In this document: positions 8,748 to 16,869 of the stretch, piece by piece | Layout of the letters: each line of letters starts with the position of its first letter | Numbering within the stretch: the stretch's first letter is position 1 | Assembly: GCA_947174365.1 (NCBI GenBank) | Contig: CAMWIR010000004.1 | Coordinates: forward strand, 1-45,085 | Source: an uncultured Ruminococcus sp. | Lineage (GTDB): Bacteria; Bacillota; Clostridia; Oscillospirales; Ruminococcaceae | Length of the DNA: 45,085 bases | Direction of reading: 5' to 3' | The notes under the pieces: generated by a model | Database searches by the model: none | What the model was told of the DNA's origin: nothing | The model's input: the letters and a program-made list of their open reading frames with translations, nothing else | Translations under genes and position numbers: made by a program

Positions 8748-8879
8748 TTACTTGGAATTCTTAGTCATCTTTGCAGGTTCTCTGAACTGGTATGTACCGT
8801 AGTGAGAAGCAGCCCCGCAAGCCTTCTTTGCCATGCTTTCAGCGGCACGGGCAATAATTGCAGCTATTGTCTTTTTCAT
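8748..8879 (-). CDS. agrD: AgrD-like cyclic (thio)lactone autoinducer propeptide
   Basis: A 43-residue propeptide. It has an amphipathic, positively charged N-terminal leader (residues 1-20), a core beginning at Cys21 (CGAASHYGTYQF), and a C-terminal recognition tail containing the Pro typical of AgrD (REPAKMTKNSK). Cys21 is the expected ring-forming residue. The mature peptide should end a few residues before the Pro, around Tyr30-Phe32, but the exact ring size cannot be read from sequence. A strong GGAGG site lies seven bases before ATG 8879 and a consensus promoter at 8967-8995. The gene sits between its regulator and the processing protease agrB. Confidence 0.9.
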   Translation of the reverse strand: MKKTIAAIIARAAESMAKKACGAASHYGTYQFREPAKMTKNSK

Positions 8880-8966
8880 TTATTTCACCTCCGAAATATT
8901 TACTTAAAGGCAATTATCAACACTGTACACTGTAAAAATTGTAAAGTTTGATCGCCTCTGCTTAAA

Positions 8967-8995
8967 ATAATACAAAATAATTCATTATTTGTCAA
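8967..8995 (-). promoter_or_regulatory. agrD promoter
   Basis: On the minus strand, TTGACA (8995-8990), a 17-bp spacer and TATTAT (8972-8967). The paired LytTR-like sites end eight bases upstream of the -35, a usual position for an activator contacting RNA polymerase. Confidence 0.85.
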
Positions 8996-9002
8996 TCATT
9001 AT

Positions 9003-9032
9003 GGGAAGTTTGGCAGAGTATAGGGAAGTTTG
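9003..9032 (-). promoter_or_regulatory. Paired LytTR-like sites upstream of the agrD promoter
   Basis: GGGAAGTTTG occurs perfectly twice, at 9003-9012 and 9023-9032, with a 20-bp period. The repeat agrees well with the known AgrA-type consensus ([AC][CA]GTTN[AG][TG]). The regulator encoded immediately upstream is the obvious binder; this is inferred. Confidence 0.7.
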
Positions 9033-9139
9033 ACACAAATATTATAGAAACGGTGCCAAAACCGCAGCGGTCGCATCATGAAAATACAGCATTGTCCGAT
9101 GCGCTGTCAATAAGCGAAGCGGCGCTGTTGCGCTGTGTG

Positions 9140-9868
9140 CTAATTATAGTATTTTAAGTATTGTATATATTTATCCTCAATGCTGTCCTTATAGCGCTCG
9201 CTTAATTCTATATACCGCTCTCCCTGCAAGATCACACGGTATTTCGGAATGCTGATTTGACTGATATATGCCATATTTACCAAGCTGCTGCGGTTCACTC
9301 GGGCAAATAAATTGGACGGAAGCCGCATTTGAAGCTCATTGAGCTTTCCGCGTACACGAAGCACTTCTCCCGAAGAGAGGGTATAATATACATGAGTCAG
9401 TCCGCTCGTTATAAGGACTATTTGTGACGGCGCAGCGCTTCTTTTCACTCCGCCGGATGTTTCCAGAAAAATCGGTTCATCCGCCTCAAGGTGTGCGGAA
9501 AGGCTTTGGATAACATAAAAAAGTTTCATTTTAAATATTTCGCAGTTTGATTTGGACAAAAAGCGGAAAGGCGTAAAATCACTGCCATCATATACCAAGC
9601 CGTTTTCTGCGGTCACAATAATAATATAGGTTTTATCGGATATCCCGAAAACCTCCTTTGCTGTTATAAAGCCTTCCGTTTCGGGCATTGCAACATTCAG
9701 AAAAACCGCGTCAAAAGCGGATATCTTATGCTGTTCGATCAGCTTTGAACCTGAAAAATAATTTGCAATTTTGTGCGGGATTTTCGATTCGGTCATAATA
9801 TCATCTATCAAACGGCACAGCATTTCGGAAAAATCCTTATTGTCATCACAGACAGCAATATTTATCAT
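9140..9868 (-). CDS. LytTR family response regulator with Asn at the phospho-acceptor site
   Basis: 242 residues: an N-terminal receiver domain (about 1-120) and a C-terminal LytTR DNA-binding domain (about 145-240, with VNRSSLVNMAYISQI). The acidic pocket is kept (Asp8-Asp9 in VCDDN), but the usual phosphorylated Asp of the FLDIDMP motif is Asn58 here (FLNVAMPETEG; codon AAT at 9697-9695). A receiver lacking this Asp cannot be phosphorylated in the normal way and may be constitutively active, regulated by other means, or inactive. No histidine kinase gene is found anywhere in the window. ATG 9868 has AAGGAG at the correct distance; the longer reading from 9886 does not. It probably activates agrD through the repeats at 9003-9032. 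Confidence 0.9.
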   Translation of the reverse strand: MINIAVCDDNKDFSEMLCRLIDDIMTESKIPHKIANYFSGSKLIEQHKISAFDAVFLNVAMPETEGFITAKEVFGISDKTYIIIVTAENGLVYDGSDFTPFRFLSKSNCEIFKMKLFYVIQSLSAHLEADEPIFLETSGGVKRSAAPSQIVLITSGLTHVYYTLSSGEVLRVRGKLNELQMRLPSNLFARVNRSSLVNMAYISQISIPKYRVILQGERYIELSERYKDSIEDKYIQYLKYYN

Positions 9869-9939
9869 ACAAAAACTCCTTTGCAAAAGTATCGTATAAA
9901 TTAACTTTTATACCAATTTATGCAAATATATATATTAAT

Positions 9940-9957
9940 TGTATATTATTATATACA
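9940..9957. promoter_or_regulatory. AT-rich palindrome between divergent regulators
   Basis: TGTATAT, four bases, ATATACA. It is in the 182-bp divergent region between the LytTR gene and the XRE gene and could be the operator of the XRE regulator. Confidence 0.4.
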
Positions 9958-10050
9958 AAAGGTGTATTATATTGTAAAATAGGAACTAAGAGGCGGAAAT
10001 TTTCCGAAAATGACCGAACCGCCCATAATCAACGTAAAAGGAGGATGTTT

Positions 10051-10425
10051 ATGCCATTTCCCGAAATTTTAAGAGAACTGCGGGAGAAACACGGGATCAC
10101 TCAGCAGCAGCTTGCGGAGATGCTTAATTTGACCAAAAATGCCGTTTCCCATTATGAAAACGGAGTCAATTTGCCAAGCCTTGACACAGCGGAAAAGATC
10201 GCCGATATATTTGATGTTTCGGTAGATTATCTTTTGGGCAGAACCGCTTTGGAGTTCAAATTCTCTTCATTAAAAGGCGCCTTCGCCGGGGGGAATAATT
10301 TAGATGATTTTATTGAGCAGCTGCTTTGCCTTGATATGCGTCACAGGACGGATATGATGAAATTCCTTGAATACATCAGATTTCATAATTCCGTATGCAA
10401 GGACCGCAAGAGCGGACGCAAGTAG
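10051..10425 (+). CDS. XRE family transcriptional regulator
   Basis: 124 residues. Residues 3-60 are a Cro/C1-type helix-turn-helix (LREKHGITQQQLAEML, NLTKNAVSHYENG, then SVDYLLGRT), followed by a short C-terminal helical part. ATG 10051 is chosen since GGAGG at 10040-10044 is six bases before it and directly abuts the alternative ATG 10045. It diverges from the agr-like operon and may control it or itself through the palindrome at 9940-9957; this is inferred from position only. Confidence 0.9.
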   Translation: MPFPEILRELREKHGITQQQLAEMLNLTKNAVSHYENGVNLPSLDTAEKIADIFDVSVDYLLGRTALEFKFSSLKGAFAGGNNLDDFIEQLLCLDMRHRTDMMKFLEYIRFHNSVCKDRKSGRK

Positions 10426-10691
10426 CCGCTTCCTCCCGCCGTAAGACCCATAGCCGTTTGCCAAAATCATTTGTTTGAAAGCGATTCGATCATTATTTCC
10501 TTAATTATAGCATATTGACGGCGGATTGTAAAGTTATTTTTTCACATTGATACCCATTCTTCCGACATAAAGAAATCATTTAATTCTGCCGCAGGTAAAG
10601 AATGCATTTAATACCGGGGCAAAAATACTTCAAGCGGCAGTTTTGTTTTTTAATATTCCAAAAATATTGCAAAATTTTTCTTTAATTCCTA

Positions 10692-10720
10692 TTGCAAAAT
10701 TCAGAAAAAAAAGGTATAAT
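10692..10720 (+). promoter_or_regulatory. malQ promoter
   Basis: TTGCAA (10692-10697), 17-bp spacer, TATAAT (10715-10720). It leaves a leader of about 100 nt with imperfect GTGAT/ATCAC pairing. The rest of the 400-bp gap from 10426 shows no gene. Confidence 0.8.
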
Positions 10721-10825
10721 ATATATGTATGCGTAAAACAGCAGGTTGCTGATCTTGTGATTCGGTGATTTTGTGATAATCCGAGCTTACGGTCACACCG
10801 ATCACGTCAAAGAAAGGTTGATGTT

Positions 10826-12370
10826 ATGAGAGCGTGCGGCATACTGTGCCATATTTCAAGCCTGCCCTCCCCCTGCGGCATCGGAACGCTGGGGAAAGAG
10901 GCTTATAAATTCGTGGATTTTCTTCGCAGAGCCGGGCAGAGCTATTGGCAGATACTTCCCGTAGGTCCTACGGGATTCGGAGATTCTCCCTATCAGAGCT
11001 ACTCCGCCTTTGCAGGAAATCCGCTGCTTATTGATATTGATATGCTTATTGCGGGAGGCTTGGTGGATGAAAACGACAATGATGTAAAGCTTCTCCGCAG
11101 CAAGGAAAAATTTGCGGATTTCGGACAGCTGTTTTCTTTCAAACGGCTTATACTTGCCAAAGCCCACGGAGCATTTACGGCAAAGGGAACATCCGCTCCC
11201 GCAAATTCGGTAAACAATTCCAAAAAAAGCTGCTGCGGCGATTTGGCGGATTTTTCGGCATTTTGCAGAAAAAACGCATGGTGGCTTGATGACTATGCCC
11301 TGTTTATGTCCCTCAAATACCATTTCAAGCAGGTAATGTGGACTCTTTGGGAGGACAAGTACCGTTTGCGTGAAAAGCAGGCTTTGCAGGAATATTCCGC
11401 TGCTCATGCTGCGGATATTGACCAGTGGAAATTTATGCAGTATGAGTTTTTCCTCCAGTACAGGGCGCTGAAAAAATATGCCAACAAGTGCGGGATAAAG
11501 ATATACGGCGATATGCCCATTTACGTTTCCATGGACAGCAGCGACATCTGGGCAAGCCCCGAAATGTTTATGCTGGACGATGACTGCCGCCCCGTTTCCG
11601 TGGCAGGCTGTCCCCCCGACGATTTCGCCCCCACAGGTCAGCTTTGGGGAAATCCGCTTTATGATTGGGACTATATGGAGGACGACTGCTACAAATGGTG
11701 GATAACACGCGTAAAATACAGCGCCGAGCTTTTTGATCTTACAAGGATAGACCATTTCAGAGGCTTTGAAAGCTTTTATGCGATCCCCGCCGAGGACGAC
11801 ACTGCCGAGCACGGCAAATGGCTCAAGGGTCCCGGTATGAAGCTGTTCAAGGCTATAAAGTCCGAGCTTCCCGGCGTTAAGCTTGTGGCGGAGGATCTGG
11901 GCTTTTTAACGGAAGATGTGGTAACAATGCTTAAGGAAGCGGGCTACCCGGGCATGAAGGTGCTGGAATTCGGCTTCGGCGGGGACGACAGCGGCTATCT
12001 GCCTCACAATTACGATAAAAACAGCGTGACCTATATCGGCACTCACGATAACGAGACCGCTCTGGGCTGGTACAGGGGCTGCGACAAAGAGACCAGGAAG
12101 CGTATTCGCCGCTATCTGGGGCTTTCCAAAAAAGCGGAGGACGGCAAGATAGTTGCCCACCTTATCCGCACGGCATACGCCAGCGTGTCCGACCTGTGCA
12201 TTATCCAGCTTCAGGATCTGCTTATGCTGGACAATTCCGCACGTATGAACATTCCCTCGACTATAGGCGGCGGCAACTGGCAATGGCGCTTCCCCGCAGG
12301 AGCTTTGAATGATAAGCTTGCCCGTGCGCTGCGCAGGCTTGCCCGTACCTATTATAGAGAAAGGCAATAG
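10826..12370 (+). CDS. malQ: 4-alpha-glucanotransferase (amylomaltase)
   Basis: 514 residues, normal length for the GH77 family. The enzyme transfers alpha-1,4-glucan segments between maltodextrins, releasing glucose, and works in the cytoplasm in starch, maltose and glycogen metabolism. Family motifs in order are HISSLPSPCGIGTLG, the SPYQSYSAFAGNP loop, YGDMPIYV, RIDHFRGFESF with the nucleophile Asp, LVAEDLGF with the acid-base Glu, and THDNETALGW with the third carboxylate. It is followed by a 9-bp inverted repeat and the ymdB gene. A starch-using lifestyle fits a gut or rumen Ruminococcus. Confidence 0.96.
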   Translation: MRACGILCHISSLPSPCGIGTLGKEAYKFVDFLRRAGQSYWQILPVGPTGFGDSPYQSYSAFAGNPLLIDIDMLIAGGLVDENDNDVKLLRSKEKFADFGQLFSFKRLILAKAHGAFTAKGTSAPANSVNNSKKSCCGDLADFSAFCRKNAWWLDDYALFMSLKYHFKQVMWTLWEDKYRLREKQALQEYSAAHAADIDQWKFMQYEFFLQYRALKKYANKCGIKIYGDMPIYVSMDSSDIWASPEMFMLDDDCRPVSVAGCPPDDFAPTGQLWGNPLYDWDYMEDDCYKWWITRVKYSAELFDLTRIDHFRGFESFYAIPAEDDTAEHGKWLKGPGMKLFKAIKSELPGVKLVAEDLGFLTEDVVTMLKEAGYPGMKVLEFGFGGDDSGYLPHNYDKNSVTYIGTHDNETALGWYRGCDKETRKRIRRYLGLSKKAEDGKIVAHLIRTAYASVSDLCIIQLQDLLMLDNSARMNIPSTIGGGNWQWRFPAGALNDKLARALRRLARTYYRERQ

Positions 12371-12375
12371 GATCA

Positions 12376-12449
12376 GAGGCAAGAAGTTAAATTTCATTGC
12401 TCGGTTCAGATAAAAGCGGCAAGTCAATAAGGTAAAAGCCTCTTGCCTC
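12376..12449 (+). repeat. Inverted repeat between malQ and ymdB
   Basis: GAGGCAAGA (12376-12384) and TCTTGCCTC (12441-12449) are exact complements with a loop of 56 nt. The core CCTCTTGCC recurs in a hairpin at 19095-19139. Confidence 0.5.
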
Positions 12450-12464
12450 AAGCAGGTGATCAAA

Positions 12465-13244
12465 TTGATAAAGATACTTTTTGCAGGGGACATTGTTGGC
12501 AGTCCGGGGCGCAAATATGCCGCCAAGACGATCTACAATCTTCGCGGAGAGGAGAAGATCGACATTGTGATCGTCAACGGTGAAAATTCCGCCGACGGCA
12601 ACGGCATTACCAAGGAGGCAATGGATGAGCTTTTCACCTTTGCGGATGTGATAACCACGGGAAACCACTGCTTCAGGCGGCGGGAGTTTATGCCTGTTTG
12701 GGAAAAATCCCCCGAGACCCTTCTGCGCCCCGGGAATTATCCCGAAGGCGTGCCGGGGCACGGGTATTGCATACTGGACAAGGGCAGCTACAGCGCCGTC
12801 GTGGTGAACATTATGGGTACGGCGTTTATGGAGCCTTTGAACAACCCTTTCGAGTATGCGGAAAAGCTGCTGTCCGAGTTTTCCACACCCAACATTTTTG
12901 TGGACTTTCACGCCGAGGCAACGGGAGAGAAAAAGGCAATGGGCTTTTTTCTGGACGGCAAGGTCTCGGCAGTGGTGGGAACCCACACTCATGTTCAGAC
13001 TGCCGATGAGGCCATTCTCCCCATGGGCACGGCGTATATCACGGACGCAGGAATGTGCGGGGCTGAGCTGTCGGTACTGGGGGTAAAAAAAGAGCTTGCC
13101 ACCCAAAAACAGCGTTATAAAATGCCCGTGCGTTTCACCGAGTCGGACGATCCGCCCTTCTTTTGCGGCGTGCTTATCTCTGTTGATGAAAAAAGCGGCA
13201 GGGCTCTTGAAATACGGCGGCTGATGATACGCTCGCTTACTTAG
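12465..13244 (+). CDS. ymdB: YmdB family metallophosphoesterase
   Basis: About 259 residues. YmdB of Bacillus is a two-metal phosphodiesterase acting on 2',3'- and 3',5'-cyclic nucleotides and influences biofilm and developmental choices. The metal ligands expected for the family are present: FAGDIVGSPG (Asp), NGENSADGNGIT (Glu-Asn), TTGNHCF (Asn-His), FHAEAT (His) and GTHTHVQT (two His). The start is taken as TTG 12465, six bases after AGGTG; GTG 12456 lies inside that ribosome site. The next coding gene is spoVS, matching the ymdB-spoVS order of Bacillus. Confidence 0.92.
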   Translation: MIKILFAGDIVGSPGRKYAAKTIYNLRGEEKIDIVIVNGENSADGNGITKEAMDELFTFADVITTGNHCFRRREFMPVWEKSPETLLRPGNYPEGVPGHGYCILDKGSYSAVVVNIMGTAFMEPLNNPFEYAEKLLSEFSTPNIFVDFHAEATGEKKAMGFFLDGKVSAVVGTHTHVQTADEAILPMGTAYITDAGMCGAELSVLGVKKELATQKQRYKMPVRFTESDDPPFFCGVLISVDEKSGRALEIRRLMIRSLT

Positions 13245-13265
13245 GCAATTCGCTGCACTGTGCCC

Positions 13266-13328
13266 GGCAACGGCTGCAACACGCTCGGCAACGGCCGCAA
13301 TGCGCTAGGCAGCGGCGGAGTGCGAATG
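13266..13328 (+). repeat. Imperfect 21-bp tandem repeats
   Basis: Two clear 21-bp units begin GGCAACGGC (13266 and 13287), and a weaker third begins GGCAGCGGC at 13308. They lie in the 256-bp gap between ymdB and spoVS; nothing else is seen there apart from the spoVS ribosome site. Confidence 0.6.
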
Positions 13329-13500
13329 CGCTGTAGTTATAAAAAAGACTACGCAATTATGTACGGAGACAATTTATATCAATAGGATATAGACTGCCTG
13401 CCGCTGCAATACATATTCAGTCAAAAAATCACGGTTCATATTCTAATTTACACGTTCACACGCAATATTCCGAAAAAATAACTTTCAGGAGGAATTTATC

Positions 13501-13869
13501 ATGGAAATTTTAAAGGTATCCGCAGGTTCATCACCCAAGTCGGTTGCGGGAGCTATTGCAAATGTTGTCCGCAAAAACGGCGAAACAGAGCTGAGGGCAG
13601 TGGGCGCAGGGGCGTCAAACCAAGCCGTTAAGGGCATTGCCGTTGCAAGGAGCTATCTTGCGGCTGTAGGGATAGAGCTTGTTTGCTTCCCTGCTTTTGA
13701 AACCGTACTTATCAACGGCGAGGAGCGCACCGCAATGAAATTCATCTGCTTTGACCGCTACTATACCGAAGCAGAGGGCAGCCTTGTTCTTCCCGATGAA
13801 TATTACGATGGGCAGAACAGCGTTCCCATGGAAACGGACGGATATTATTTTGATGAAACGAACAGATAA
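13501..13869 (+). CDS. spoVS: Stage V sporulation protein S with a C-terminal extension
   Basis: 122 residues. The first 86 or so match SpoVS closely (EILKVSAGSSPKSVAGAIANV, GAGASNQAVKGIAVAR, VCFPAFETVLINGEERTA), an Alba-fold protein affecting sporulation and septation in Bacillus. About 36 extra residues, rich in Tyr, Asp and Glu, extend beyond the usual end. An AGGAGG site precedes ATG 13501. Its last 17 bases overlap the start of the next gene in another frame, so the extension might reflect the pressure of that overlap. Confidence 0.9.
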   Translation: MEILKVSAGSSPKSVAGAIANVVRKNGETELRAVGAGASNQAVKGIAVARSYLAAVGIELVCFPAFETVLINGEERTAMKFICFDRYYTEAEGSLVLPDEYYDGQNSVPMETDGYYFDETNR

Positions 13870-15046
13870 AAAAGTGCAGCGTGCAACGTCACAGAGTTAC
13901 GGACGGTATTTTTCGGCTGTAACTTCCATTGTAACAGTGCTTCTGTTTTTCGGAACGCTGATCGCATTGGGGTGCATTACGCTGTTTTCCGAAAAGTCGG
14001 ATTTTTCCGAGACCCAGAACCGCTATCTGGCGAAATTCCCCAAGATTACGGTGAAAAATTACTTTAACGGCAGCTTTATGACAGACACGGCGGACTATGT
14101 TTCTGACCATTTTGCCTTTCATGACAGCTGGATAAAAGTGAATACCGCTCTTGATATGCTTTCGGGAAAACGTGAGCTGAACGGCATTTACATTACGGGC
14201 GAGCGGATGGCAGAGAAGATCACTCCTCCCAATGCCGAGCGCACAGAAAAAAGTATTTCGGGAATAAGAAAATTTGCAGAGGAAAATGAGCTGCCCGTGT
14301 ATCTGCTTATTGCCCCCACACAGGCGGAAATTTACAGAGATGAGCTGCCTGCCTTTGCACAAAGTCCCGATCAGCAGCAGTTTATAGAGGACGTTTATGA
14401 ACAGCTTTCGGACGTTGCCGTTACCATTGACGTTTACGGCACGCTTTATGCAAACCGCGAGGATTATATCTACTACCGCACCGACCACCACTGGACTACG
14501 GCGGGAGCGTTTACGGCGTACACTGCTGCGGGCAAGAAAATGGGCTACACTCCCCTGGGGGAAGATTCCTATGACATTGAGCACGCAGGAGACGGGTTTC
14601 TGGGCACGTTTTATTCAAAGTCCCTTTGGGACGGCGTAAAGCCCGACACCCTTGATCTGTGGCTGCCCACCGACGGCAAGGGCGTGAGAAGCGTAAAGAT
14701 ATATTCCGCCATAGGACAGGAGCCTGTCAGCCATGAGGGTATGTATTTCAGGGAATTTCTTGATGTAAAGGATAAATACAGCGTTTTCTTCGGCACGAAC
14801 CAGCCCATGATAACCGTTGATACAGGCCGTGAGGGTGACAGGCTGCTTATTTTCAAGGACAGCTATGCCCATTGCTTTGTGCCGTTTCTGACCGCTCATT
14901 ACAGCAAAATAACCATGGTAGATCTGCGGTATATCAATATGTCATACAAGGATATTATTGATGTAAGCGATTATGACTGCGCTCTTTTCCTGTACAATGC
15001 GTCCACTTTTATGAGTGATGAGAATTTAAAGAAGCTGAATTATTGA
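13853..15046 (+). CDS. DHHW family (AlgX/AlgJ-like) membrane-anchored protein
   Basis: About 397 residues. One N-terminal membrane helix (about residues 20-42) is followed by an extracytoplasmic SGNH-hydrolase-like domain. The name-giving DHHW motif is at residues 211-214 (YYRTDHHWTTAGAF), and an IFKDSYAH block near residue 340 resembles the conserved Asp-Ser block of AlgX/AlgJ-type proteins. Such proteins modify polysaccharides, often by O-acetylation; the substrate here is unknown. ATG 13853 overlaps the spoVS end by 17 bp. The ribosome site is weak, so translational coupling with spoVS is plausible. Confidence 0.82.
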   Translation: MKRTDKKVQRATSQSYGRYFSAVTSIVTVLLFFGTLIALGCITLFSEKSDFSETQNRYLAKFPKITVKNYFNGSFMTDTADYVSDHFAFHDSWIKVNTALDMLSGKRELNGIYITGERMAEKITPPNAERTEKSISGIRKFAEENELPVYLLIAPTQAEIYRDELPAFAQSPDQQQFIEDVYEQLSDVAVTIDVYGTLYANREDYIYYRTDHHWTTAGAFTAYTAAGKKMGYTPLGEDSYDIEHAGDGFLGTFYSKSLWDGVKPDTLDLWLPTDGKGVRSVKIYSAIGQEPVSHEGMYFREFLDVKDKYSVFFGTNQPMITVDTGREGDRLLIFKDSYAHCFVPFLTAHYSKITMVDLRYINMSYKDIIDVSDYDCALFLYNASTFMSDENLKKLNY

Positions 15047-15106
15047 CCGCCCACGCAATTCATAGTACAATAACTTTTAACCTCTTTATAAAGCAGGTGA
15101 AAAACA

Positions 15107-16462
15107 TTGCCGACCCCAATAATCGATTTTTGTGAAAAGTACAATGCCAATGAGATTCTAAGAGCTCATATGCCAGGACACAAGGGCAGGGGTGAGGACT
15201 TCTATGCCCTTGACATTACCGAAATATCGGGGGCGGACAGCCTTTTTGAAGCTTCGGGCATTATACGGCAAAGCGAGGAAATGACCGCTGCCCTGTTCGG
15301 GGCGTACAAGACCCTTTATTCCACGGGCGGGTCGACCCTTTGCATTCAGACCATGCTTGCCATGCTTTCAAAGATCACAGGCTCGAAAACGGTGGTTGCC
15401 GCAAGGAACTGCCACAGGGCTTTTGTGAATGCCTGCGGAATGCTGGGGCTTACGGTAAAATGGGTACTGCCAAAGTATGAACACAGTCTGGTGACGGGAG
15501 AAATTCAGGCGGATTCGGTAAAAGCACTTCTGGACAGCCTGCCTCCCTGGGAAAAGCCCTGTTGTGTGTACATAACGTCCCCCGATTATATGGGGAAGAT
15601 CGCTCCTGTTGAAGAGATCGCCCGAATTTGTCAGGACAAGGAAATATTTCTTGCTGTGGACAACGCTCATGGGGCGTACCTTAAATTCTGCACGGAAGAT
15701 ATTCACCCGCTGACGCTGGGGGCTGACATTTGCTGCGATTCCGCTCATAAGACCCTCCCCGCTCTTACGGGGGCGGCTTATCTGCACATAAAAAATCCCG
15801 CTCTTGAGCCTTTTGACGGATTCGCTAAGGGAATAATGAGTTTGTTTGCATCTACAAGTCCCTCATATCTTATTTTGCAGTCGCTGGACAGGTGCGGAGA
15901 ATATTTGCGGAATGAAACGGGAAATAGTGTAAACAGCGTTAATGTCGGCGGATATTTTTGCGAAATGGAAAACGCGGCAAATGAGCTTAAAGAAAGGCTT
16001 AAAAATGCATGGCATATTTACGGCGATGAATCGGGCAAGCTAAGCATTTTCGCCCCGCCCTCGGGCTATTCGGGCACGGGACTTGGGGAAGCTTTGCGAT
16101 TAAGAGGCGTGGAATGCGAATATGCGGACGATTGCTTTGCTGTGCTTATGCTGACGGGACTTACAGCTGAGGAGATAGAGAGTCTCAAGGATATTTTCGA
16201 AAGCATACCCCAACCGAGAAGCCTCGTACAACCGCCCGACTACAGCAATTTTACACTTCCTCCCGCTGCTATGGGAATAAGAGAGGCAATGATGTCACGG
16301 TGGGAACAGATATCCGTCGGCGAGGCTGAGGGCAGAATTGCGGCGGCGTGCATTGCGCATTGCCCCCCGGGGGTATCCGCCATTGCAAGCGGTGAAATTT
16401 TTACGGAAGAAATTATTAAAATTTTGAAAAACTATAGCATTCGGAATGTAATTGTGGTATAA
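15107..16462 (+). CDS. yaaO: Orn/Lys/Arg decarboxylase family PLP enzyme (YaaO-like)
   Basis: 451 residues, fold type I PLP enzyme of the Orn/Lys/Arg decarboxylase major domain. Motifs include AHMPGHKG at the N-terminus, STGGSTLC (phosphate-binding region), VDNAHGAY, and the PLP lysine Lys215 in CDSAHKTLPALTG. Members decarboxylate basic amino acids; the precise substrate is uncertain. It starts with TTG 15107, eight bases after AGCAGGTG. As in Bacillus it precedes darA, holB and ricT, but the thymidylate kinase gene (tmk) that sits after yaaO there is absent here. Confidence 0.88.
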   Translation: MPTPIIDFCEKYNANEILRAHMPGHKGRGEDFYALDITEISGADSLFEASGIIRQSEEMTAALFGAYKTLYSTGGSTLCIQTMLAMLSKITGSKTVVAARNCHRAFVNACGMLGLTVKWVLPKYEHSLVTGEIQADSVKALLDSLPPWEKPCCVYITSPDYMGKIAPVEEIARICQDKEIFLAVDNAHGAYLKFCTEDIHPLTLGADICCDSAHKTLPALTGAAYLHIKNPALEPFDGFAKGIMSLFASTSPSYLILQSLDRCGEYLRNETGNSVNSVNVGGYFCEMENAANELKERLKNAWHIYGDESGKLSIFAPPSGYSGTGLGEALRLRGVECEYADDCFAVLMLTGLTAEEIESLKDIFESIPQPRSLVQPPDYSNFTLPPAAMGIREAMMSRWEQISVGEAEGRIAAACIAHCPPGVSAIASGEIFTEEIIKILKNYSIRNVIVV

Positions 16463-16545
16463 TAGAGTTATAGGGATATGGGTACGGTTTGCAGAACGTG
16501 CTTACTGCTTCGTTCAAATCCCAGCCCGTGAAAGGTCATGATATT

Positions 16546-16869
16546 ATGAAACTCATTTATGCAATTGTCAACAATGACGACAGCTTCTCGGTGTCCTCCG
16601 AGCTTACACGAAAGGGTTATCAGGTCACAAAACTTGCCTCCACGGGAGGATTTTTAATGGCGGGCAACACCACCTTCCTCATTTGCGTCGACGAGCCCAG
16701 AGTAGACGGAGCAATTGACATTATCCGGGAATGCTCCCGAAAGCGCAAGCAATATGTCCCCTCCCCTGCCGCGGGCAGAACGGAGACCGCAGGTGATTTC
16801 CCCATTGAGGTTTCCGTGGGCGGCGCTACAGTGTTCGTGACAGATATAGAAAGGTTTGAGAAGCTGTGA
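16546..16869 (+). CDS. darA: Cyclic di-AMP receptor DarA (PII-like)
   Basis: 107 residues, very close to the Bacillus DarA/YaaQ length. PII-like fold signatures are MKLIYAIVNNDD, VTKLASTGGFLMAGNTTFLI (nucleotide-binding region) and the ending VSVGGATVFVTDIERF. DarA binds cyclic di-AMP; its partner is not established. ATG 16546, preceded by AAAGGT, is chosen over the longer reading from 16489. Its stop overlaps the holB GTG start, indicating coupling. Confidence 0.94.
   Translation: MKLIYAIVNNDDSFSVSSELTRKGYQVTKLASTGGFLMAGNTTFLICVDEPRVDGAIDIIRECSRKRKQYVPSPAAGRTETAGDFPIEVSVGGATVFVTDIERFEKL

Noticed and set aside
10727..10825. Riboswitch in the malQ leader
   Set aside because: Only an imperfect GTGAT/ATCAC pairing is seen; no known riboswitch core recognised.
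10856..11812. A 318-codon minus-strand frame opposite malQ
   Set aside because: Shadow of malQ; composition is not protein-like.
12376..12449. malQ terminator
   Set aside because: The loop is too long and no T-run follows; kept only as an inverted repeat.
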